NCBI GenBank assembly: GCA_026413225.1
Contig: CM048591.1
Coordinates: 73,496,052 to 73,560,051 of the forward strand
Length of the DNA stretch: 64,000 bases
Direction of reading: 5' to 3'
Source of the DNA: Otis tarda
Taxonomy: Eukaryota > Chordata > Aves > Otidiformes > Otididae
Shown here: piece after piece, positions 1 through 12,894 of the stretch
Numbering within the stretch: the first letter of the stretch is position 1
How the letters are laid out: every line of letters begins with the position of its first letter
Notes under the pieces: model-generated
Databases searched by the model: none
What the model saw: the letters and a program-made list of their open reading frames with translations, nothing else
What the model was told of the DNA's origin: nothing
Program-made: the position numbers and the translations under genes

Positions 1-2249
1 ACAGAACAAAACTGAACCAGTTTAATTCATATCGGAATCTCACATGGGAAAGAATGGACTAAAAACCAAGCAAAGGCTTCAAGACTTAAGCTGTCATAAG
101 CAAGGGTGCTCTCACTTCCTAAGACATAACTACGCTGATTTCAGTCTCTCAGAATGAGGCGGCACTGCTGATTTCAGCACCCTTGTGTAAAAACCAATGG
201 AGAACCAAGCATGCATACCTGATTTGCTTGGCATAAACCAGTAGAGAGAAGAGAGAGGCTCACAAAGGCTTCTGGCCTCAGCACTACAGAATTTGTCTTT
301 ATTCTACCTTTATTTTCAGGAAAAAAACAATGGAGAAAAATAATCTTGAAGACAGATCTTATCCTTGAAGAGTCCCCGACTTAAAAAGTTAGTCTTTTGC
401 CATAACTTCAACAAGTACACGTAGGCGAGCATTAGTGGATTAAAAACAACGTTTATTTTAATCATTGATTAAGTGTAGCTGTTCTCCATTAGAGAAGTTT
501 CCATATCTTGAGGGTCTAGTTCCTGGTTCTACGATAACTGACAATTCCACAAGAAAATCCCAGTCAAGGTGATATTCACAGTAGGTCCTCCACAACTGGA
601 AAAATACACTTCCTCCATGCTGTTGTATAATATGCAGAACTGCAAGATCTTTGTGGCTGTAGCTTATTAAGAAGAAAAATCAGAGCACTAGAAAGTAGGC
701 TAATCAGTTCGACATACTATCTGATGAAGTAATAACTATGGAAACATTTTCCAATTTAAAAAAAACCCTTAAAACAACAAAGTGCATCTAGACTCCTGCC
801 ACTGAATAAAGAGCCAGGGATGAGTGAGCAAAGAAAAAAATGGAAAGTTCTTCATGATGATCAAAGCTGTCAAAGAAAATTAAGGTACAGTATTAAAAAA
901 AAGAAGACAGCTGTGATGCAATTGCAAATTCAAAAATCTCCTTCTTCTGCTACTGAACTCTCTCAATTCAGTCAAAATATGTCTCCAATTATAGACTCAG
1001 CAAAAGGTTCTGTAACTGAGCAGATGTGATTGGATGGCTGAGGAATTAAGGATATGGCTCCCCACCAGCTTCTTCTTTCCTCTGATGTCTTAGCAATTGG
1101 AAAAAAAAAGAACAAAACCACGATGGTCTTTATGTGTGTGTTGAAATAGGTTAATAAGCACCAACAACTAGCACAGTTTTGCCCAGTAAGTCTACATATT
1201 CTGAGACAAGTTCATGTCTGCCATCGAAGGAGAAATAGCACTGTATCATCCTTGTTGATACACGTGGGTTTAGCATGTTTTTCAGCATCACTGGTTTTCC
1301 ACCCAGAATGAGCATAAGCCAACACTGAAATACACCACGTGAGAGCTAGTAATGAAAGTGGAGGAGAAGAGGAAAGAATACAAATAAATAAGAGAAGATA
1401 GTAGGGACTTGTTGTCATAGCTCCCAGTACTTGACAGATCCTCAGCTGATGTAAATTTCATCCATTTTCCTCGTCCATGTGAAGCCTCCAAAACAGGTTC
1501 TCGTCCTCAAACCTACCTATGGACAAATGTAGAAAAGACTTCCCCTAAGGTCTTATCCATCTTTATTTTCAGAAATAGCACCCCAAAAAATCACACCTGA
1601 GAGTAGTGAGATATCTTAAAAAAAGAGGGAGGTCCAAGCAATGTCCTTGGACTAAACTGGATCTTGAAATTCAAAGGCTCAGGGCAATCGCACTGAGCAT
1701 CCTCTGCCTCAGAGGTAACCCCTTCTGCAGTAACTCCTTTGAAAACCTTCTTTCATTGCATAAACAGGTTTTAAAAAACCTCTTTCCTCATGCCCAGGTA
1801 GTAACAGGCGGAAATCTGAGCACAGAGTCATGACCTCTGCTTTTTCTCACCATACTCGTCTCATTTCTAATAGGGAAGATGTCACCTGAAGCCCCTGCTC
1901 TGTCCCAGGTGTCCTCATGCCCCCTACAAAGACAACGTCACATGCAGGACCAGCACCGTTACCGATTTATTTCGCAGGTGCTCACCCAGGGGGATCAAGA
2001 GAACTATCGTACAACCTCGGATGTCAGCTAGCACATCTCACCTCACTACCTGCAAGCTTCAAATGACAGCTGATCAAAATGCCTCCATTTTTTTTTTCTT
2101 TTTGGTACCACCTAGGTTTTCTAGAGATGCAAAAAGACTCAGGGACAGGTCTATCAAAACATCCAAACCCGACAAGGGACATTGCATCTAGTGACAGTTT
2201 TTGCATCTCTGCTCCAAAAGCGCCTTTTCCCCACATGCAGCGTATCCAT
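1..2249. other. Unassigned AT-rich non-coding DNA
   Basis: No gene, RNA or recognisable transposon is visible. All open frames are below about 80 codons, are not supported by splice-site patterns and resemble no family I know. CpG is scarce until the last part, where it rises into the CpG island. The stretch may be upstream or intronic sequence of whatever is transcribed from that island, but nothing here decides this. Confidence 0.6.
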
Positions 2250-2470
2250 CACGCCCTGCTGCAGCACGCAGCCTCATCCCAAACTGCCGAGCAACTCCGC
2301 ATCCCTGCGAGAGACCGGGAGAGAAGAGCGGCAGCGAGACGGACACGGTCGGACGAGCTGGGGCGAGAGGAAGGGGGTTTGCTCCCTCAGGGATCCCGAC
2401 CCCAGGCACCAGCGCGGTGCCAGCCCGCACAGCTCCGGGAGAGGCGGCGGGGAGGGACCCTCGGACCGCT

Positions 2471-3046
2471 CCCCCCCCCCCACCGCCCCCCAACCTCTTT
2501 CAAGGGGGAGATTTTAGCCTAGAAGGGGCGCGTCCACAGCACCACAGGGCTGGGCAAGCGGCTGCCCGGCACCTTCCCGTGGGAAAAGTGACCCCCCAGC
2601 CCAGACCTCCCCCCCCCAACCCCCCGTAAGGAACCGCGGCCACCGCAGCGCTGCCTCCGAGCGCGTTCCTCGCCCCAGCGGGGCCTCCCCGCCTCCCCCG
2701 GTCGCCACGTGGCCACCGGCGAACCCGCATCAGCCCCGCACCGGCCCCTGGCCGGTGCCGGTTCCCCGGGCTCTGTCCGCTCCCTGCTCCCAGGCCGTCC
2801 CAGGGATGCTGAAGGACAAACCCGTCCGCTCCCGCATCCCAGCCTGGCTCGGCTCGCAGAAAGCGGCGGGGGGCGAGGCAGGGGGGCGGGGGGAGCAGGA
2901 AAGCAGCCGCGCCGCCCCGGCTCCCGCATCCCCAGTGCCCCCAGGGCCGTGCCGGGCTCCTGCCGCCTCCCCGCGCTTCCCTCCCGCCCCCTCCCCGGAC
3001 AGGGGCCGCACGGGCAGCCCCGGCAGCGGACCCCCCCCCCCCCCCC
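2471..3046. repeat. C-homopolymer cluster in the CpG island
   Basis: Uninterrupted C runs occur at about 2471-2481 (11 C), 2609-2617 (9 C) and 3031-3046 (16 C), with many shorter C3-C6 blocks between them. The complementary strand therefore carries G runs able to form quadruplexes, and the C strand could form i-motifs. Such runs are also places where assemblies and sequencing lengths are unreliable. Confidence 0.75.
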
Positions 3047-3200
3047 GCCCCCGCACCCTCACAGTCCGGCTCACCCCGCTACGGGCGGCAGTCTCCATGC
3101 AGGCGGGCGGGCAGCGCCCCCCGGCCGGGCATCGTGGTCTGCCCTCCCTCCTCGGCGCGATGGAGCGGGGCGGGAGCCGGGGACGCCCTCCCTCTGCCCC

Positions 3201-3221
3201 TTCTTCTTCTTCTTCTTTTTT
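3201..3221 (+). repeat. Short TTC microsatellite
   Basis: Five TTC units run into a T6 tract inside the CpG island. Its polypyrimidine/polypurine character is visible directly. No function is implied. Confidence 0.85.
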
Positions 3222-3660
3222 CTCGCCCCCTTTTTCTCCCTAACGATGCCCAGAGGATGACCGGTGCGGCTCCTGCCCCATCGCCCGCCTCTCCTCCTCT
3301 GCCTCCCCCAGCGCTGGACCCGGCTCTCAGCCCCCCCGCCCCGGCTGCGGAGTGGAGGGAGGGGACAGGGGCCGGCCGAGGAGGGGCGGGCGGAGAGGAA
3401 GGGCGGGAAGGGAGGGGGACCCCACCGGGCCCAGCCGCGACTCCCCCCGCCCAGCCCCGGCTCCCTCCTTTGGGCCAGAGCCACCGGTCCTCGGGGCTTT
3501 CCCCGCTCCCGCGCCCCGCGGGGGCGGGGAGCAACATGAGCACCTCACCACGGGGACATTTCTGTCCGTAATTCGGCAACTGCCAGACAGAGGCTGGATG
3601 CGGTCTGGCAGGCCCCCCACCCCGCTATTCGTCCCCCGGCCCCCCGCCGCGGTGAGGATG

Positions 3661-6600
3661 CAGCTCCAGTGGCTTCATCCAGCATCACCACAGGCTAGGC
3701 TGCACACCCACCCCACAAAAAATAGAGTGGGGAGGAGAATGAACCCAGGGAGCAAAGCAAACACCCAGAGGGTTGAGATCAGGGTGAGCGGTAGCAGCGC
3801 TGGTGCCCCTGAGCCCTTAGATGCTCTGGGTTACAGGAGCCTGGCAGTCCGCAGCGCAGGGCATGCCAAAGGTGGCAAGGTGGGATCCAGGCCCTGGTCT
3901 GGCCGGTAGCATCGCTGGCCTTTCTCCTCCCCCAGACCTCACGCAGGTCACCGGGTAGGGCTGCTGGCCAAGGCTGTTGCACAGCATTGTGGGCTCAAAC
4001 TCAAAATTCATGCGTTGCTCCATCCACCGGAGCAGCTTTTGCTGTGCAGGCCTGCCAGGCCACTCTGAACTCATGGCAGCCAGCATAACCTGCCCTCCAC
4101 AAACCATCACTCATCAGCTCAGCGAGAACACCAAGAGAATAGCTTGGGCTTACTCTGCGTTAGACTTAGATTTACCTCCAAGTCACAGATGCGTTGTTAG
4201 AAGTGAGAATGGTAACACCACGACTGTTTATATGGCAGGGCAAAGAAAAGGTGACCCAGGAGTTATTCTACTGCCAATGAGCATAGAGTCCTGGCTTCCC
4301 ACAAGTGTGTGAATTCCTCTTGCCAATATGCTTTAGCGGCAAAATGAAAAAAAAATAGCATCCACAAGCTAGAGTAAATAATGAAAACACAATTTTTATC
4401 TCTAGAGCAGTGGAGCGTCATTCCTCAGTTGCCAAGGTAGCTGCAGAAGTGTTTCTGGGTGCTTCATTACCCCCATTTCACAGGAAGGGAACACAGTGCC
4501 CCACAGCAGTGAGGGGCTTGCCCAAGACCACCAGAAAGCCCAGACTCTTTGAGTCTCACCAGCATGCATCACGAGCCACATGGACCAAGGGCACAAGCAG
4601 GCAAGTACTGTAAAGTTATCCACTTAAGCCTGAGAAGTGTTACGTTTTCTCTGCTGCAATGCAGAGGAAAACATTTGTGTACGCAGAGCCCTTTTCCTTT
4701 GTAAGACGTCAGGAGCACAGGCACAGCACACTGAAGACGTATCAGTTGTGGGAGAGAGGTATTCCTGTTCGCCTGAGCCGTGCAACGGCATGGGCAGCAT
4801 TGGTCTGATCACACCCAGAGACCAGTATTTACCCAAGAGATCAGTGAACTTCATTTGCAGAATGACTGCTTGGAAGCTAATGTGAAAACGTCTTCTTCGC
4901 AGCTTCGCACCCCTGCAGTTTCATTGTTTCTTTCACATGGCTCTGTAAGAGAAGTGGCATCTGCTGTCCGTGGTGGATGTGGAGGAGGCAGGGGGAAACC
5001 AAAACACTAACATGCCTTTCTGCTGTTTCCCCACTTTGCACCTTCAGCAAGCCTAGTAGAAGCAGAGCAGGAAGGCAGGATTTGTTTTTCCTCCTTGCAT
5101 GTTGGTCATATGGGTTTCTGACCTGGTTGTCACTTCAGGGAAGCTCAGCAGGGCATGAGGTTTTCTTTCCAAGTGTGGGTGTTGTGTGGCTTGCGTGGAG
5201 CTACAGCAGCAGCAACACAGGCTATTTTTAGCCTAAAGTAGGCCAGGCAGTTCCAGAAGACATATTAATAGGAGGAACATTTGAGAACAAAACAAGCAAA
5301 CAAAAGAGAAAACAAACTGAGAAATGTAAACAAGAATCATCTTCTACCAGAAGCACTTGCTGAATAGTAAACATGTAGAAGCTGCATCCTGCGTCTTAGG
5401 GGACATGACACCACCCCACAAAACCCAAACAAATGCAACCTCTCAACGGTATGTGTTGCCTTCAGAACAACTGAAGTACCTTGTTTTAGCACCATTCACC
5501 CGGATTGGGATTGTCAGAGATGCCCCATTCAGCAGTTTTCAGTACGCACTCATTTCCCAGACAAAGCATACCTAGCCCAGTAATAAAAATAGATATTTAT
5601 CTCCTTCTTAGAGTTTGATATGCATCTATGCTCTGAATCTGAGTCCAGCTGATACCCAAAGTGCATTGAAATGGGTTGCCCAACGTGCTGTGAGAATACC
5701 TGCCTGCATTTGTTAGTGAAATCCTGTGGGCAAGGTGCTACTTTCTGTGTGCAGCTCTCTGCTGTAGGCAGAAAAAGAAGAAGTAAGGATATGTACTGTA
5801 GAATAAATATTCTTTTTTTTTTTTTGCTGTTAAAAGCAGCAAATTTTAGTTTTTGGTCAATGATAATTCAGTTTGGGGCATGGATATCTGTCAGCTCTCT
5901 CATCTAGTACTGGAGTTGGAAGAATAGATTGCAATAATTCAGCAGTCTATAAGTCTTCACAGAAGAACGAGTATAACGACATTCACCACAACAACATGTG
6001 TACTTCCCACATGGACTCACATAGCTGTTTTTTACTCATTTTTTTAGCTCCTGGTAGTAGTTTCTTCTCTTTCCAGGAGAAGTCCCTGTAAGACATCTCA
6101 CATTCTGACTTTTCTTAAGGTGTGAGTCATTCCATTGAAGCCTGTTGCAGGACACGTTCAAAGCTGTTTGCTTGTGTGAGTGTTTGGGTAGATCCAATCC
6201 AGAAACCCAGAACAATCTGTGTCACCGTAAGCCATTAAGAGCTGAGCTTGTGTAGCACAGCACATAGGTTGGATGCAGTTTCCCCTTTCTCCAGGGGATC
6301 ACAATGAAATGCCATGCCTCTATCAGGAGAGATGTGACTGCCAAAGTCCTACCATCATACCTTATTCCATCATGTGTTGTAGTAGGATGCTCATAGTGAC
6401 AACTAAAATGTTCACTGTATTTAGCATGCATGTAGTTGCTGTTAATTTCACAAGATGCTTTCCTCAAAAAGAAGGAAGAATTAGTACTTTTTGCTTTATT
6501 CCTCTAACTCATAATCACCTCTTTGATGTCCCCATTTGACTTTTTTCCATATCTGTATGAATGTATACAAGGTTTTGGATGAAGTAATGTCAGAGTTTAG

Positions 6601-9600
6601 TGCATAAGAATTCAAAATAAAGCCTCGCCTTTACCGTCTATCAGTAGATTTGCCCTGGTACTCTCTTCAGTGTGCAAACCAGCAGACTTTCTGCAAAGCT
6701 TTTTGAATTCAATCTGACTTTTATGTGTTTCACTGACCAGAACAGCTGCATCTAATTCATGCCCACACCTATGTGTGCACGGAGCAAGCAGATGACAATG
6801 TACATATGCACTGGCCAAACTGCATCTGCAGGACTGTGTATAAGGCATGAAGATGGAAAGTTTGCAACCAATGTAACAAAAAATTATTTTAGGACTTATT
6901 CGCGGATTTTTTTAGCTGAGTACATTCTGTCTAAGAACACTGCACTTAATCATCTTTACTAAGTGCTTGTCAAACAGCAGTGACGGGTTATCAATCCCAG
7001 GCCTCCCTAAACCAATTTTGACTCCAGCTCTGCAGAGCACGCGAGGCTGAGCAGGTGCCCATTGCTGGCAGGTCCGGCAGCAGTTAGATGGTTCGTCAGT
7101 CAGGTGTTGCTCTGGAAAGCTGGGGCTGACTGTTACAGAGCTGCCAGTGAATTTGAGCTTGGGAGGTTCCTTTTCACTATTTGTTTTCTCCTGCTAACTT
7201 GAAATGACATTACACACTCCTCGTCACTAGCCAGAGACTTATCCGTAGCAATTGTTATGGTGTCAGATGTTTCTGGTTTAAAATTCAGTGCACTTACGTC
7301 AGTTGTCATCATCTCAACAGCAGGGCACACTGCTGCAGTGCTGCCATCTCTTAAAAACTAGCTTCCTTAGATTCCTTACACAGCTTCCTTAGATCATGGG
7401 TTGGAAACTCAGTTTCTCTAAGATCTGATGGAGCCTTACTAGGCTGCCATCACATCCAAGAACTTCCGGAGGGGGCAAGAAGGAGACAACATCCCTGCCC
7501 TGATGCAAAACTCCGCTGGCTGGACTGCAGAGGAGCCGTAAGACCATCTTCATGGCTTCCCCTCTCAGCTGTGCATGCCAAGTATGCCTGAGACAAACAG
7601 CGGCCCAAGCAAGCCTCTCGTGACTAGTTAGGAGTGACCTGTCAAATTGCCAGAGCCCTGAAATAGGTCAGGACCATTTTCTGCAGGACGCTATCTGACC
7701 AACAAGCTCTTGGCCACGGTGGTGTGCTAGGGGGGAAGAGAAAGCAGCAGAGAGGCACAGAGGCTTTCCTCTTACTCTCTGCAGATGAGGCGCTGCATAG
7801 CTAATTAGTCTCGGGAAAATGCACCATCTGTTTCGCCAATGTGAGATAACAGGATTCCACTTCAGCTTCGGGGGAGACCAGCTTCACGAACAGCGCCGTA
7901 CCCAAGCCTCCTGTAAGATGGACTCTTTTGGCCACAGGGAGGGATGACTGGAGCTGCTGTTTCTCATTAAACGCTCAGTAGGCTAAATGCAAAGACCAGT
8001 TTCTTATCAGAGAACAAAGGATTCAAGCATAAAGTACAAGTTAAAGCCCATGGAGAGGGAATAGACCAATTTCTAATATGTTACGTTGCTACCACAGGTA
8101 TGAAAATCTTTTAGCTGCCAGTGGCACAGAAGAAGTCTCCACCATGGAGAAGATTCATGGGGAGTGGGAACAGAGCATCCTGGAAAGAGGGGTGTGAATA
8201 CAATGAGCAACGCACCCTGCAATGCTGCCATCCAAATTATTCACTCTTTAAGGAGCGGGGAACCGGCTTTCTGCTTTCAGCAACAGATTGATGCTTTCTA
8301 GCAAAAAAAACACCAACAACCTCTATCTGCATACATACACACACAAGGCTGCTGATAAGAGCATGATACACCTAAGTTTGGGAAAATCACCTCATAGCTT
8401 TATGACAGCAAGTTACACTTGCATAATGAAGTGTACTAGCAGGCAAGCTCAAGCTGAGTGGGTGTAGGCAAGTAGTACGCTTCAGCAGTAACCTAGAGAG
8501 CTGTTTCCTTACCATGTATGAGGGATTTATATGCCTCAAATGTTGGGGGTTTTTGTACTTTTCTTAAATTTTCTGGCATCTCCCTGTTAACAAAAGAGAA
8601 GATGCTATCTCCATATGGGTAACAGCAAATTCCTAATTACTGTACAGGAAACGATGAACAAACTGTAATTTGTACCTCAATGGAGATGCCCTGTATTTTC
8701 TCTTGTATGTGAGCAAACCCAGCACTCCAGACAAACAATCCACAATGCCTGACAGCAAGATGTAGACTGCAACCCAGTTCTCTCTGTTGCCCTTTGTATG
8801 TTAGCTTAAAACCTCAAATTAGGACACACACTCTATTTGGACACTGCTTGAACTCGAATTTGAAATTGCTTAAACAAATTTTTTTTTGGCCTGTGTACAC
8901 TTTAAAATTTTTTAAATTTTTCTTGTCAACTTGTTTTCTGTGGTTAGGATTGTTCATGGTGCTGGCTAAGTCCTGGCCTAACACGTAGATCAATGGCATT
9001 CTTCCTTTGTGGGTCACGAGCAGCCAGCACATTCAGGAGAACAGGTACACCAATGGGAAGAAATTTCCCACACGCTTGTGTAAAATTCAAAAAAGTGCAG
9101 ATGTATCTCATAATTGGGCATCATATTGTGAGCCTTTCTGTCCATTGACCTCCTATGCTGGAACAGCTGTGCTAGTCTCCCACCGAAGTCCTGGTCCACG
9201 TGAGCTAGGACATGCCGTGCAAGCCTGGGTGTTTGCTATGCACTCAGAAGGTATCTGCCCCTGTTTGCCCAGGAGCAGCTTGACAAAGACCAAGCCACCA
9301 GAAAAAGCAGAGTGAGTGATCCACAAATACCTTTTTTCCATTTAGGGGCTAAGAACTATTTTAGATATTGCTACACAGGTATCTTAAGAATAAATTCTGC
9401 TTTTCCACATATTATTTGAACGATTAAAAAAAAAAGTACGGGCAGTTTCAGAAATACAGAGTGCTTACTTTGTGGAGGTATAGTCCTCAAATTAATGCTC
9501 GGTACTTTAATAGCTACCTGCCTGGGGGCTTAATGGGGCCACTTGATGTACAGACAAAAAACCTTTTGATGAGAATAAGGACAAGGAATTCACCTGTATG

Positions 9601-12433
9601 ACAGCTGTGAAGACTAAACCTATTTCAGTACCACTTGAAAATCTCATCAATTAATTGCTTGGATATGAGCTAAAATTTAGAATTTAGTGATGTTCTAGTT
9701 TTGTTGAGACGGCATACATTATTTTCTTCAAGCTTTTTGAACATCATCTCTCGTACTAAAGAGCAATGAATTTAACCTCCTAAATGAGATAACTTCTGCT
9801 AGACATAATGCCCTGAACAGTTGGCTGGGCAGGAGAAAAGCCTTACAGGCTCTTCATATTCTTAGGCATGAGCATTTAGGGAGGTTCAAAGAAGCGAAAA
9901 TGTTACATCTCTATGCAAGAGAAGGGGCATGAGCAAAATAAGCAAATTTTTGCTTTCAGAACAACTGTATTTAATCTGTGGAGACTACATCTTCAGCCTA
10001 GCTCACAGGTAACCCTATGAGCCAGTATAGTAAGCAGCTGTTTGCTCTCAAGTGTAGTGTTTAAGTTTCAGAAATGTGGGCACCTCTGGAAAAGCTTCAG
10101 GTTCTGGTCAAGTCTTTTTTAATTTTTTCAGTAAGAATCTGTCTCAAAGCACAAGCAAGACTCAACATGGCTCTTCCTAATTTTCTGTGAGTAGGTCTGC
10201 TCTACAGTGGCTGTGATTTATTTGAGTTGCAGACCTCAAAAATAGGAAGGATTGTCCTACACAAAGATGTACCTATTTAGCTAAATTGCTAACCTGGCGT
10301 TTATATATTTTCATATCAGCTCACAGTAATTTAGATTGCCTGTTATTTGGCTGAATTGGATTTTGTCTTCTAGTTCTAACTAAGCTATGCAAGATTTTCC
10401 CCAGCATATCTTCATGTGTTTTCGGTTTACATTATTTTTTTTTCATTCTTGTACAAATATGTTGAACTGCTCTTTCTCTTCAGGTAACATTCATACTCAA
10501 GGGTATCCTATTTTAGTACCCAAAGCTAGGCATTCCCTTTCCATCACTTTCCTTGCTGTTGAATACTGTAAGTTTATTCTGTTTTTGGAGGTTGAGCAGC
10601 CCCTGTGCCAAAAGGTAGTTGATTAATTTTGATGCATAAATGAAATTTTAGAACAAAGAGCCCTAATCTTGTGGCCTACACAAGCCATAGTTTGTACTGT
10701 CGTGTTTTTTTTTCCTTGATTGTATTTGTTCATACTGCAATTGCACCTTGAGTTAAAGTCCAGCAGCACTCATGAGTCCAGGATGTCTTTCTGATCATGT
10801 CGTGCATTGGTGTATCCCTGGAGCTCTTCGTCCAAGAGGGGAAGCACAAGCAACAGCTCTTCTAAGTGCTTTTTGGTCTGATCTCCAGGGATGAGCATGT
10901 GAGCACGCTTACTGAGCTGTTTAGACTCAAGCTACAAGACCTGCACTAAAAATCACTGTGAGGGCTGCATGCAAATGACAAGAGCACTGACTGGGCTCTG
11001 GCCTGAGGTTAACCAGACTGAACAGGACATGGAAAAAATGCTGGACATGACATGAGAAAACTGCTGGACATAACAAATAACAGTGTGAGACGCTGTTAGA
11101 AGTTACAGATGGTGCAATGAAGGATGGCAACATCTCACAGACAGCTAAGGGAGAGTTGTATGAGACATGGCCAAACTCCGCAGGTGACTGGGAGGAGCAC
11201 TAAGGACATTTTGGGAAGTGTGATCTTGAAAAGCTACCACACTCAGGTAACTCTATGAGGAATATCACACCAGATGAAGATTATTCAGGTACCAGTGTCA
11301 GAAATGCCAAATTTGGTGTCTGTGGGGAAAAAATAATTTGAGGTTTGTTGTTGATTTAGGAGAAGATTGAGGTGGACATAAGCAGGCGCAATGGTGAAAT
11401 GGAGAATTAAGTAGTGAGAAAAGGAATAATAAGGTCTGCAGATGATGTGGGGCTGTCTGGGGATAGCTGTCAGGCAGCCCTGCGCTTGGGCACAGCAGCT
11501 GGAGCACAGCCATGAATAAACCCCATAGCTACACCTTCACCATGGGAGTGGAGCCTGCTCTCAGCCTCAGGAGGACTGGGTGGGAGCAGTCCACCCCTGC
11601 ACCGGAGTGGACCAAACCGGCTCACAAGGGATGGGGCACCCATTCTGGGTCTGGCAGCATCGGGGACTGCGCACCACTCCCTAGAAGAGTTCCCATCTGC
11701 CCGACCTTCCTCCACTCTCTGTTGCTTCTCCAGGGAAGGGCCAAGAGATTTACACCACTGCCATCCCACCATCCATGTCCTCACCTCCTAATAGAGTTCA
11801 GCACCTGCTGTTTCACAGTTCCAGGTACAAACTGTCAGTCATTTGCAGCAATGATGAAGCACAAGACTTCTAAGGACTAAAAGCAGCTTTGGAAAGCCTG
11901 ACTTGGCAACGTTAGGGTCACAAACAGTTATTAGATGTATCAGCCAGTATCTACTACTTTTTTCTTTTTCTCCAACATGGGAGTAATTTTAAAAGCACTT
12001 TAACAAGGAAATCGCTTGTTATCAATTTAAAATTAGTTGCCTTTGTATCAGCTGAGGACTTTATCTCCCCCTGCCCACTCTACTTCTTTTCCCAAAAGGA
12101 GCTTCTTGCTCTGTGCTCATCTGCTTACTCGTGACTCCACACAGAGCCCGAAGGCGAGTGCTATGCCTCTGTGGAGCAAGCTTCACATTAGATTAAGTGC
12201 AAAGGTGAATTTCTTTGTTTCATGTGCTCAGCCTAACAACAAGATTATCATGCAATAATACAGTGCCTGAAGTTTAAAACTTGTTTGAAGTTTGTGGGAC
12301 AGCTCTCTAAGACTCTAACCTGGTTCAGCAGCTATTATGAAATAAGGGATATACATTTGACTGTCTCCTCTTTTGGGGAAAAAAGCACCCACTCCAGTTC
12401 ATCATCATTGCGTGCCACCCTGAACAACAGTAT
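3661..12433. other. Unassigned non-coding DNA
   Basis: About 8.8 kb without a supportable gene or recognised transposon. Minor items seen: a 16-nt hairpin at 5219-5234 (stem AGGCTA/TAGCCT, TTTT loop) that also contains the MEF2-like core CTATTTTTAG; a T-run at about 5811-5825; a 13-bp direct repeat AGCTTCCTTAGAT at 7360-7372 and 7382-7394; and short CA-rich sequence near 8335. A moderately GC-rich stretch at 11470-11790 has longer frames on both strands, but none resembles a known protein. Confidence 0.55.
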
Positions 12434-12438
12434 GATGA
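12434..12438. repeat. Target-site duplication, left copy (GATGA)
   Basis: Five bases GATGA directly abut the left LTR end (TGTCG...) and are repeated exactly at 18760-18764 after the right LTR end (...GGACA). Five-bp duplications are typical of ERVL-like/class III integrases, while class I elements usually give 4 and class II usually 6. The local GATGAT repeat makes the boundary slightly ambiguous, but the TG...CA ends fix it. Confidence 0.85.
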
Positions 12439-12881
12439 TGTCGTAGTTCAGCCCCAACGGGGACCAGACTACACAGTCTCTCTCTCACTCCCAAGAATAG
12501 GAGGAGATTTGGCAAACAAAAAGAAAACCAGAAGAAAAAAAAAAAAATCAAACACGTGGGTTGAGATTAAACAAAAAGTAAATTTAACAGTAATGACAGA
12601 AGAAAACAAAACAGTGATGGAACACAAATACAGTACAATAGCTCACAACAGATCTTCACACCCAGTCTCTTCCAAGTAGCAGGGAGGCTCCCTTCAGCAC
12701 CCTCCTCACTTATATACTGAGCATGATGTCAGATGGGATGGAATAGCCCTTTGGCTAATTTGGGTAAATTAACCCCAGCTGTTAGCTAATTAGTTAACTA
12801 TCTCAGCCATAGGGGCTACCAGCTTCAGTTCTCCACCCAGCTCAGGTAAATATTAACTCTATCCTAGCCAGAACCAGGACA
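12439..12881 (-). repeat. 3' LTR of the endogenous retrovirus
   Basis: This 443-bp LTR, read on the minus strand, starts TGTCCTGG and ends CTACGACA. It matches the 5' LTR at 18316-18759 except for three substitutions (CACGTG versus CACATG, AGATCT versus AGGTCT, GCCAGA versus GCCAAA on the plus strand) and one A in a poly-A run (13 versus 14). A TATATAAG box lies at 12709-12716. No canonical AATAAA is evident in the sense direction. Confidence 0.95.
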
Positions 12882-12884
12882 TTA

Positions 12885-12894
12885 TCCACCCCTT
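12885..12894 (-). other. Polypurine tract
   Basis: On the minus strand AAGGGGTGGA lies three bases before the 3' LTR start. Retroviruses use such a tract to prime plus-strand DNA synthesis, and its place directly upstream of the 3' LTR is as expected. Confidence 0.75.

Larger units (their letters stand above)
2250..3660. promoter_or_regulatory. CpG island, probable promoter
   Basis: Base composition changes abruptly to very high GC with dense CG dinucleotides, against an AT-rich, CpG-poor flank on both sides. It contains many GGGCGG/CCGCCC-like Sp1-type boxes, several long C runs and no TATA box in a convincing position. In birds such islands usually mark constitutive or developmental promoters, often bidirectional. 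Direction is unresolved. On the minus strand an ATG at 3096-3098 in fair context opens a short frame that runs straight into a plausible donor (GGG|GTGAGC, near 3072-3077). On the plus strand, donors such as GCG|GTGAGG occur near 3653. The many long frames here in all phases are expected from GC-rich DNA lacking stop codons and are not annotated as genes. Confidence 0.7.

Noticed and set aside
3072-3098. Minus-strand mini-exon starting METAARSG and ending at a GTGAGC donor
   Set aside because: Attractive as a first coding exon but no downstream exon is found in the window and the N terminus matches nothing I know. It is mentioned only as context for the CpG island.
2079-3909. Many long overlapping frames on both strands in the CpG island
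   Set aside because: GC-rich DNA has few stop codons. The frames are Pro/Arg/Gly-rich, overlap in all phases and resemble no protein, so they are not genes.
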